NCBI GenBank assembly: GCA_911728435.2
Contig: OU452203.1
Coordinates: 22,446,134 to 22,510,133 of the forward strand
Origin: Apoderus coryli
Taxonomy: Eukaryota; Arthropoda; Insecta; Coleoptera; Attelabidae
Length of the DNA stretch: 64,000 nt
Reading direction: 5' to 3'
How positions within the stretch are numbered: position 1 is the first letter of the stretch; every line of letters begins with the position of its first letter. The notes beneath the pieces are model-generated. The model was not told the DNA's origin, did no database searches, and was given only the letters and a program-made list of their open reading frames with translations. The position numbers and the translations under genes were made by a program. This document shows positions 55,760 through 64,000 of the stretch, one piece after another.

Positions 55760-58150
55760 TTATTCCATCTGAAAATGATCGAGATTTTGGTAAGTATCAA
55801 TTTGCTAAATAAATTATTCAAATTTCCCAAACGCGATGCTAAAAATGATGTAAACATTGTTGTTTTGTTGTTGTTTCTGAGTATTTATTAAAAATATGGT
55901 CAAGATTTCACCGGTATACTTTCAATGTATTAGTTATTAAACACATTGTATAATATTTTCAATGTTCAAAAAAAAAAATTAAAGAAATATGAGAAGAAAA
56001 TTGTACCCAAAATATATTGTACTAAATCTCAATGATTTTATGAAAAAAGTAATAGTAATTAAAAAACAAAATTTCCTTAAATTTGTAAATAGATTTCCTT
56101 TATTTTGACTGAAGATGGTCGACATTTTTAATACGAAACTGATAACATATTAAAGTCGTAATATTTGATTTTACTGTTGAATGAATGTATAAACCTGAAG
56201 ACTATTTTATATATAAAAATGACATCAAAACAAAGAAGGAAAAACTCATTTACGGTCCTTCACCAACCGCTGCATATATAGATACCTTATAGCTTAAAAC
56301 AAATTCAGTAATAAATCATGGCCTACCACATTGTAACTCTGTAAATCATTTTGCTGACATTGCTTTTTGGAGAGAACAGCAGCAGAAGAGTGAGGGGGAA
56401 AATGGTGATGGGGACGTACACGGGAGGGTGAAGGGGGGACATTTCAAGGGGTCCCTGTAAGGCGTGCGCGCAAAGGGGGGTTTCGGGCAAAGCCAGAGGG
56501 GCCCCAGCGTGAAATGAAACCCATTCATCATTGTCTGTATGCGCTAGAATAGGCCAGAATGCTGTTTCTCTCTGTTTAGACAGATTGGACCGATAGGGTT
56601 GGCAACTTGATATATTTTTAATAGAAATCTGATATTCTTACGACAATTTCCTCGAAAACTGTCATATAGATTATTTAAAGAACTAATATTGTTTAACTTA
56701 AACAGATGAAAACGAACATTTTCAATTAATTCAATTAATTAATTGGATATTTTTAAACCAGCAATATGGTAATACTTCATCACCCTTGTGGAACCCTGGA
56801 TAGACCCTTGTGGAACCCTGGTTATCATCTCTCTGTATGCTCTCGAGAAATCTACATTTTGCATTCTTTTATTACGTCAAACTGTATGAATATAAAGATG
56901 ACAGCACATGTCAAAAGCATTATCTAATGTTCGTTTCTAAAACGTGGATAATGCCCTTATAACTAGTGGCAATGGTTGGGATAAAAAAAATATTTTCTTC
57001 CAAATTGCTGTTTGATTAATTTTAAATTCAAAATTTAGAAATGTTCTGGCAACCCTAGTGGTGCAATATAAATTGTTGAACACCACACGGTCTACACTCG
57101 GTGCTATGTTGAGTTATGTGCTACACAAAAGGCACTTATTATAAAACAACCAAACGGAAGGAGAGGTTAGTTCATAATAATTACTATATGGAAAGAACAC
57201 TTTTTTTGCTAATTTTTGTTGCGTCCGAATATTTACGCGAAATTGAAGATTTAGTGTAATCTCGAAATTAGACTAATTATACGCTATCTAAAAACAACAT
57301 TTAAATAGAAGTAAATTGTGTAACTTGTTTGAGGGTAATTAGGTTTAGTTTTATTTTAATAGGGGGGCACAAATGGGGACGGATGCAATTATTGATTATT
57401 TAATAATGAAAATAAGTGCTTTTATTTTTTAATTCATCATCTATAATAGTTAAACCCCTTTTTTTTAATTGTACAAATTTCACTAGCTATAACTTCGACA
57501 TTTCTTTGCTTTCCATCCCTTATCCTTGCCAAGGTGTGATTGTAATTGAGGCAATATTCTTCGTTCTCTAAAGAAAAATTTGGTAAAGGTGAGGAGTTCT
57601 TTAAATTTCTTTCTGATATTCGTTGGATCGCTCGGAGCATCTTTCTTCAGCGTTAACTGTTCTTGATCCTCTAAGAAACTGGTGATCCGTACACATAGAG
57701 ACCTTCACGTGATTCATCACTCACTGTCTTCTCTATATTTCATATTTCCATTCATCATTGATTAAAAACAAATAAACTTGTACTTGTACTTGTAACTTTG
57801 TCTCAAGTTTCGATGACAAGCAGCTTCTAAAAAGGTTTGAACTGAATTGAATTCATGATTGATTGGAGGCATTTTGAACTTAAAAACATTATTTAAGTTT
57901 GTGATGAGCAGTTTTTATATACTTATAAAAGTTAAAGTTAAACTTTAGAACTTCAAAATCATTCTGTATAAGTTTCTGTTGCTATAGTTTCTATATTTAA
58001 AGAATTTAGAACTTTTTATCGTTTTAATCTTATAACAAACATTTATATAATGTTTTTTGAAACTGTTTTAACTTGACGATATATTTGTATAGACAGCTAT
58101 AGAAATTTTAAAGGTTAAAAACAGCTCTTAGCCATAAGTTTACAGTCCTA
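55760..58150. other. Noncoding stretch with a GC-rich block
   Basis: 56340-56590 is the most GC-rich unique block of the right half (gagggggaaaatggtgatgg..., then gccagaggggccccagcg). The region near 56770-56825 has a short direct repeat, cacccttgtggaaccctgg/gacccttgtggaaccctggt. About 57.65-57.80 kb ends in a (cttgta)n-like run after aacaaataaa, possibly a LINE tail on the plus strand. The 67-codon minus frame at 57437 is not recognised. Confidence 0.4.
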
Positions 58151-58153
58151 GAC

Positions 58154-58190
58154 CAGTAGTTCCCAAACTATTTCTTTAGTGCCCCCTTTT
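58154..58190 (+). mobile_element. hAT-like terminal sequence (solo)
   Basis: cagtagttcccaaactattt followed by agtgcccccttt matches the common layout of hAT-superfamily 5' ends (cagtggttcccaaact). No inverted partner seen nearby, so only a fragment. Confidence 0.45.
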
Positions 58191-58559
58191 TGAAATCATA
58201 AATTGGGCATGCGCCTCTCTTTCTTATTGGATTGACTTAACCAGTGCTAGTGCTCCATTTCCATCCGTTATTTTGTCTTAATTCTCATTAAAAGAAAGGC
58301 AAGAAAAGTGTCAACTAAACGTCCGCCGCTATTAACGTTAACGTTAATTTAACACCAACCATTTTCAAATAGAGAGATGTGGTAGTTCTAAAAAATAACG
58401 TCACCTATGATGATGATCATATTATAGGCAGCCATTTTTAGACTAGCTGATTTAAAATACCTATTTAGTATAAAATTTTATAAGGTTATTGAATTTGACA
58501 AGTGGATTTATTATTTAAATTAAGTATTTATCAGATTATAACACCATTAATTAATAAGC

Positions 58560-59110
58560 AGCATGTACAGGGTGATGCAAAAAAAAAACATTAATTAGCA
58601 GACATTTAACAAATTTTCTAGATTGCAATCGAATAAATTTTAAATATTTAGAAATTTTTAGCATACACTTTAAATTTATATACGGGGTGAGTCAAAAATG
58701 TATTTGTTTATTTTTTTAAGGACAAAAAAGTTATATTTTCAGTAATTTTTTGATTTCAATTCAAGATTTTTAGAGGTGAAACTATAAGCTCATAGAGGTT
58801 ATATACGAGGTAACTCAAAAATGTTTCTATTTATTTCTCAAGACTTTTAGACACGGTAGGACCTAATAAATATATTTTTTTAGTTTGTTAGAATGGTCTC
58901 ATACATTTTTAGCATAAGCACTTTAAATTTATATACGCGGTGAGTCAGAAATTTATTTATTTATTTTGTTAATGACAAAAAAGTAATATTTTCAGTAATT
59001 TTTTGATTTCAATTCAAGATTTCTTTGAAAGTTAAACTATAAGCTCCTAGAGGTTATCTAAGGGGCAACTCAAAAATGTTTCTATTTATTTTCAATATTT
59101 TTAGTTCTTT
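58560..59110. repeat. Diverged two-unit tandem repeat, ~250 bp, TIR-like words
   Basis: tatacggggtgagtcaaaaa (58681) and tatacgcggtgagtcagaaa (58932) each head a unit with ttcagtaattttttgatttc and aactataagctcatagaggt. A preceding gtacagggtgatgcaaaaaa (58565) resembles a Tc1/mariner end. Confidence 0.6.
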
Positions 59111-59160
59111 AATTTTTTTTTTATTTTTTTTTTACAACCCTCAATGACTTTTGTCATAGA

Positions 59161-59205
59161 TAAAACTACCACAAAACGACTGGGGAATCACGCAGTGATT
59201 TCTTG
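59161..59205 (+). repeat. Hairpin-bearing dispersed repeat, copy B
   Basis: Partner of 550-595. Here the hairpin arms are AATCAC / GTGATT around GCA (59186-59200). The pair change relative to copy A keeps the stem. Confidence 0.6.
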
Positions 59206-60195
59206 TTATAGTAATAAACAATGTATACGTAGATACGTATATAAGTATATTATGCTAAAGGCTAACTTTCTTACTATTTATCCTACAAAGAATTTTAAAT
59301 TATCAAAATTGAAGTAGTTCAAAAGTGTTCAAATGTTTGGAATCTTGCACAAAATAGGTCATAAAAAAGAGTTTGTTGATGGGCACTTAAAATTAGTCAG
59401 ATTTTGCGTAAAAAATTTGATATGTTTCTTACCAAAGCAGTTGTGAGATTGTTTAAAATCTGAATCAAAAACGCCATACGTTTTGGACACCATTTTGCAG
59501 TTAAAGCATGTATGGCGCGATGATGATGCGAGCCCTGCTGGCTTCTTGACGACTTAAATTTTAAACAGGAGATTTTACATGGTTTGATGTATTTAAGCGT
59601 ACTTCTACATACTCTTACATAAATTTACATCTTTTTCCAAATGGAAAAATATGTAAAACTGTGTACTTTTGTGCAAATGAAGTTTTTTGATGTAATAATA
59701 CATGTAAGTATCTGTAACTTATAAATTACTTGGATGTTTTGGTAAATATTACATAGTCGATATTGATTTCTTATGTAAAATCACCAGGACTTACAGCAAT
59801 TTTTTGTAGTGCATACAATCGGCTTTTGATGCGGTCCTGTGCGCAACATATATGTTATACTGTTATATGTTTTGTTGTTTACGCTTCCCAGGGCAAATTG
59901 CAGTGTTGTTACTGATTTAAATTGAGCGGACACCAAAGTGCACCATTAAAATTTATTGGTAATTACTTTTGAAACTAGTGTGAAATTTATAACGTCAAAA
60001 TTACCAGCAAAAAACGGAAAATATACCTATACACGTTTATTATACAGCACACTTCTATAATGTATCTCCCAATCAACAGAAGTACGATTTGCATATCAGT
60101 TTCAAGAAATCGTATCCAGAAAATTTTGAAAAATATCAGTATATTCTATTTCGAAATTAAAACATTTTTTTTAAATGCTCGATACAGACTTGGAA
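59206..60195. other. Noncoding stretch
   Basis: About 59572-59780 is bounded by ggagattttacat and an inverted atgtaaaatcacc, a possible small MITE. Otherwise nothing recognised. Confidence 0.35.
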
Positions 60196-60198
60196 TAC

Positions 60199-60520
60199 CT
60201 AGGTGTTGGATTCCTGGCATTTCCAGAACAGTCTCGAAATTGCCCATACAAATTTTCTATGCCAATGGGGGTAAGTCTCGTCACACTTCTTTTGAATAAA
60301 ATACCTTTTGATGAGATTCTTTTCTTTAGCCATTTCCTCAATATCGTATTTTTTAAACGACCCTAACTTCGTTGGTTCTCTTTGATTCAAAGTCGAACAG
60401 CTCTTCATCAAGAAAGCTAATCTTGCTTCCACTGGAGATTTCATCTCTGTTGATCACCCTTCCGAGAATGCGTGCGTGGACAGCTTGTAACATTTTTATC
60501 AATCTCGAAGAGTTTTTCAT
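60199..60520 (-). pseudogene. Unidentified minus-strand coding-like region, frameshifted
   Basis: A frame with ATG at 60520 runs 55 codons (MKNSSRLIKMLQAVHARILG, then VINRDEISSGSKISFLDEEL, ending TNEVRVV) to TAA at 60353-60355. A second frame takes over there (KKYDIEEMAKEKNLIKRYFI, then QKKCDETYPHWHRKFVWAI) to a stop at 60199. Both halves look protein-like, charged and helical. A one-base shift would join them, so this looks like a broken gene or transposon ORF. Directly upstream the 60539-62300 transposon has inserted, and protein-like words (LEKMHAAIKNL, about 62345-62315) resume beyond it. Family not recognised. Confidence 0.4.
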
Positions 60521-60538
60521 AATTTTGTTCTAATTATA

Positions 60539-60961
60539 CAGGGTGTCCGGAACAAGGAGGTCAATCCGTTAGCCACAGATGCCTTGAGCAAAAATAATAT
60601 GAGTTTTAAAATGTCATTTTTCATTTTAGCCCTCCATGTTTGATATACAGGGCGTCAAAGTTGAAAATTTAAAATCAATATTTTTAAATAATTCTGGTAT
60701 TTATTGAGATATTTGATTCAAATTTATGGTGTTGCTTCTGCATAAAGAGCTACTTCTTTTCAAAAAACAACACAAAAAACAATTTCTTAATAGCCAAAAT
60801 ACGGGATGTTCAGTACCCATTGACCCCCCAATTTTTTATTACGCACGACAATGACTTTTAAACTAAGTTTTTATAGGTTACTATGTATTTTTGATTATTT
60901 TTTAACTCTTATAAAATTTGGATAAAATCATTTGTTTTTGAGATATTTTGCAAAAGTATTG
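60539..60961. repeat. Left long TIR of second DD41D element
   Basis: Mirrored at 61882-62300. It contains an internal tatacagggcgtcaaagttg word near 60653 that mimics the outer end. Confidence 0.88.
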
Positions 60962-61174
60962 TTTGATGCCTCGGCGGGACATTTTTTGATTGATTATGAT
61001 CAGTAAAATTGTATTTTTGCTTATTTAATTGGAAAATGTAACTCTAACGCTAGTTTAGCCGCTAGGCGGTACGCAGAAAGTTCCCTAATCGAAATCATCC
61101 AAAACGAAGGTATTTTTCAAATTTGGTTAGGCGAGTAAGGCACTTAGGGATGACCGTAGACACATCATCAAGTA

Positions 61175-61545
61175 AACTTTAAAGTCAACGTGTGGGTTGA
61201 TGTCGTGGATAATTTGTATTTGGGTCCTGTAATTTTATCAGGGAATTTGATTGGTGAATCATTTTTAGCATTTCTTCAAAACATACTGCTCGATTTACTT
61301 GACTATTTGCCTCTCTTAAATAGACAAAACATTTGGTTTTAACTTGATGGTGCACCAGCACATTTTGCTAGGAATGGAAGGAGATACTTACATGAAAACT
61401 TTACCCAACGCTGGATTGGGCGAGACCAAGATGCTCCTCTTAAATGGCCACCCCGATACCCAGAGCTTGTCCCTTGGACTATTCAGTCTGGGGTTGCATG
61501 AAAGATTTTGTTTATTAGGTTCCGATTTTGAGTGAAAATAATTTA
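61175..61545 (+). pseudogene. Degenerate transposase of second DD41D element
   Basis: Plus-strand reading: FKVNVWVDVVDNLYLGPVIL, SGNLIGESFLAFLQNILLDL, then an in-frame TAA where the family has Gln, LDGAPAHFARNGRRYLHENF (second Asp), RWIGRDQDAPLKWPPRYPEL, VPWT. The position of the third Asp is Thr and the DNA-binding region is largely missing or scrambled (61040-61170). Catalytically dead. Confidence 0.78.
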
Positions 61546-61881
61546 ATAGAGAGAATCTTAAAAGCTGGGGAATTCTTTAGGTTGAAGCCTCATATTTTTC
61601 AAAGATTTTCTTTACTAAAAAGAGCTCGCATATGCATTGAAAAAAATGTCTTTAGACTGGTAGTTTTTCTAATTTTTATTTAGTTACTTTTTCATGTTTT
61701 TAAAATAATATGTTTAAATAATTAATATGATGCTTCAAATTAAGTTAAAAATAATAAACAATTTCGTGTTCGTAGTGTTTAGTTTTATTACCTTTTCGAA
61801 AACTGTACTTAATTTGATGCACGGTAATGGTAATTTGAGTTAAATATGCTTGATTTAGTAGTGAGCCGCGTAGACAAGAGC

Positions 61882-62300
61882 CAATACTTTTTCAAAATAT
61901 CTCAAAAACAATTGATTTTACCCAAATTTTATAAGAATTAAAAAATAATCAAAAATACATAGTAACCTATAAAAACTTAGTTTAAAAGTCATTGGCGTAC
62001 GTAATAAAAAATTGGGGGGGTCAATGGGTACTGAACATCCCGTATTTTGGTTATTAAGAAATTTTGTGATATTTTTTGGAAAGAAGTAGCTCTTTATGCT
62101 GAAGCAACACACTAAATTTGAATCCAATATCTCAATAAATACTAGAATTATTTAAAAATATTGGTTTTAAATTTTCAACTTTGTCGCCCTGTATATCGAA
62201 CATGGAGGGCTAAAATGAAAAATGACATCTTAAAACTCATATTATTTTTGCTCAAGGAATCTGTGGTTAACGGATTGACCTCCTTTTTCCGGACACCCTG
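61882..62300. repeat. Right long TIR of second DD41D element
   Basis: Inverse of 60539-60961, ending tccggacaccctg. Confidence 0.88.
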
Positions 62301-62302
62301 TA

Positions 62303-63195
62303 TAGGAGCAATGACATCATAAATTCTTAATCGCTGCGTGCATTTTTTCCAGTGTAGGTATTTCCTTCTTTATTTTTTTGGAAAAATGAATTTGGACAGA
62401 TCTAGCAGGGGAAGATCATTTCATAATTCTCCCATTAAAATGAATGTAGACCACCCTGTATAACGTTAATTTAAATTTGTTAGAAAATTTGGAATTTTTA
62501 TTTTTGCGATCGTATATAACTATATGAATAATCGTTGTGATATATTACGTTCAAAAAGATGGAATTTTCTTTCGCAAAGAGGGTTTATAAGAAAAATAGC
62601 AAGCGCTTACAATACGTGCTAGAATATAGGGGCTGTAGTAGATGAGCAATGGACTGTACCCTAGCGGAATACGAAATAGGTTTCATATTATACGAGGGCG
62701 AAATATGTCATATAGATATTACCTTAATAACACAGCTGTTTAATATTTTAATTAATTTTTTTTTTAAATAAATTGGAGTCAAAATGAATTTGAATTGCTA
62801 TATGGCAGAATAGAATGGAAGGTTCCTGTAATAGGAATATACCGGATGTAAATTTAGCCCTTACAAAGATACAAGGTATGTTATAGTAAAACTAAATTTG
62901 CTACAAATATTATAACTGCTAAAGATGTTCAATCATCTCAAATAAGCTACGTAGCTCTCAACTAGTATTCGCAATCCAAGCTGAAACTCTGTCAAGTATG
63001 CTGAGAAGAACATATTATATTAATAGAGTTCAGATACCTGCGAGAGGTATGCCACCCTAAGCACCAGTAAGAACAAACTAGATGAATAATGCAAGCTGGA
63101 AATTGCAAGCCATGCCAGCAAGCCATATCAAAGTTCATTGAGGCAGAAGTTGATGCTATTCGCACAGTGTTAAAAGGGCTACAACCAAAGCAACA
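62303..63195. other. Noncoding stretch
   Basis: A solo gaccaccctgtataa end (about 62451) resembles the TIR of the 10633 element in inverse. Otherwise AT-rich; a GC-balanced part at 62930-63195 leads into the mariner relic and may belong to it. Confidence 0.35.
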
Positions 63196-63199
63196 GCAC

Positions 63200-63535
63200 A
63201 ACATTTTGCAAAATATTAGGCCTTAGTTTCCAGCAAGCATTCTCTTGTGATCTGAAAACAGGAAAAAGTTGCTGGGGGCTAAATCTGGAGAATACGGTGG
63301 GTAGGTAAGCAATTCCAAGCCTAATTCATTCATTTTTGCCATAGTTTTCATCGATTTGTGAAACAAGACTTTTTTCTTGGAAAAAATTGTAGTAACGCCA
63401 TCTATGTCTCATCCTATGGCCTTTTTCAATGACCCAATCTAACGAATTGAGTTTCAAACTTGTAAGAGACGCTCGATCGGCAGATGTGGATTTTCTAGAG
63501 CGGATAGTCATGATTTATTTTGCGAATCATAAATT
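63200..63535 (-). pseudogene. mariner transposase relic, second type
   Basis: Minus strand: WVIEKGHRMRHRWRYY (about 63400-63450) and, farther on, KMNELGLELLTYPPYSPDLA, PSNFFLFSDHKRMLAGN (about 63345-63225). The conserved SPDLAPSD reads SPDLAPSN, so the third catalytic Asp is Asn. Frameshifts and large deletions; no TIR found. It differs from the mariner type at 2.5 and 12.8 kb and matches the scrap at 44545-44580. Confidence 0.7.
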
Positions 63536-63599
63536 CCGCATCTTAACCAAATAATTTTTGACGGGCAAGTTATGAAACCCTGTATATAATCCATTTCTA

Positions 63600-64000
63600 T
63601 ATTATTATCTTTAACTTTATTGTCATAAAAGAATCACAAAAGTCATACTTAAAATAATATATAACAAAGATGTATACAAGTACAAAAGATTAACGTAATT
63701 AATCGTTTGAAACACAATATAACAAAAATATTTTAAAAACATACGTAAACCTACTACATTATGTTGTCAGTGTTAGTAGGAAGGCAAGAGTAAAATATCA
63801 AATCCCCCAAACATTCATGACGTAAAATATGTAAATAACAACACAACATAAATATATATATAAATGCAAGTAGCAGAACAGAAAAAATATAATACATTAA
63901 AATCATCAAACCAAGCCAAAAGCAGACCAACACAACAAAATCAAAACAAACACTACCACGCATCAGCAAAGTAGTCCTCCAGTGAGTAATAGGCCTTCTC
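63600..64000 (-). pseudogene. LINE 3' end, running off the window
   Basis: Minus-strand reading from the right edge: EKAYYSLEDYFADAW then TAG at 63953-63955, the same C-terminal pattern (YSxxEF/YSLEDY) as the LINE at 19234-19551. The ~350 bp to the left is an AT-rich 3' UTR ending near ttaactttattgtcataaaa. The rest of the ORF lies outside the window; whether it is truncated cannot be told. Confidence 0.6.

Larger units (their letters stand above)
60539..62300 (+). mobile_element. Second long-TIR DD41D-type transposon (degenerate)
   Basis: Ends cagggtgtccggaacaagga and its inverse, with TA on both sides (60537-60538, 62301-62302). The inverted repeats are very long (about 423 bp, 60539-60961, and 419 bp, 61882-62300) with several differences, so older than the element at 10633. 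The interior holds a broken transposase on the plus strand. Same architecture as the 10633 element (long TIRs, cagggtg ends, DD41D-type motif region) but different TIR sequence: a sister family. Confidence 0.88.

Noticed and set aside
56346..56531. 61-codon proline-rich minus-strand frame in the GC-rich island
   Set aside because: Open only because of GC-rich composition; no recognisable domain or splice sites.

Overview
The window looks like one large, AT-rich, transposon-loaded piece of an insect Hox complex. The anchor is a complete last coding exon of Ultrabithorax (Ubx) on the + strand at 25756-26051. It has a splice acceptor, the homeodomain, the UbdA peptide and an alanine-rich tail. 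Everything to its left is most simply read as Ubx intron. Everything to its right, after a short 3' UTR, is the stretch between Ubx and the next gene. The size of the intron, the density of Tc1/mariner and LINE remnants and the long satellites suggest an insect with a big genome. A beetle is possible, but the order cannot be fixed from this sequence.

Left part (1-25755, presumed intron). It holds mariner remnants at 2.5-3.3 and 17.7 kb, a stretch with GAGA- and PHO-like motifs at 3.7-4.3 kb, fold-back elements, and a tRNA-derived SINE with a duplicated body (8.5-9.04 kb). An apparently intact DD41D Tc1/mariner-type transposon with ~343-bp inverted repeats lies at 10.63-12.72 kb. Directly beside it, at 12.76-14.07 kb, a mariner shell encloses a LINE reverse-transcriptase fragment. 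Three large tandem arrays follow: ~600-670 bp units at 14.96-16.83 kb, 161-bp units at 21.5-23.6 kb, and 346-bp units at 24.16-25.52 kb that end about 240 bp before the Ubx splice acceptor.

Right part (26052-64000). After the presumed Ubx 3' UTR come LINE 3' ends, other fold-back elements, degenerate tandem repeats and further DD41D relics, including a second element with ~420-bp inverted repeats (60.54-62.30 kb). Non-transposon coding signal is sparse. There is a convincing terminal exon of an unrecognised gene at 51580-51738 and two short unidentified open frames (minus strand, 31.5 and 60.4 kb).

The most interesting signal is a set of hammerhead-ribozyme-like motifs. Two fold-back elements (30845-31310 and 45271-45654) each carry one motif per arm in opposite orientation, so either strand's transcript would contain one ribozyme in sense. 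The complete motifs have a CTGANGA core, a base-paired stem II, GAA, a self-complementary stem III (ACGT or ACATGT) and a 4-bp stem I. The stems differ between the two families yet remain paired, and degenerate copies lie elsewhere. No CRISPR, rRNA, bacterial operon or convincing free-standing tRNA gene was seen.
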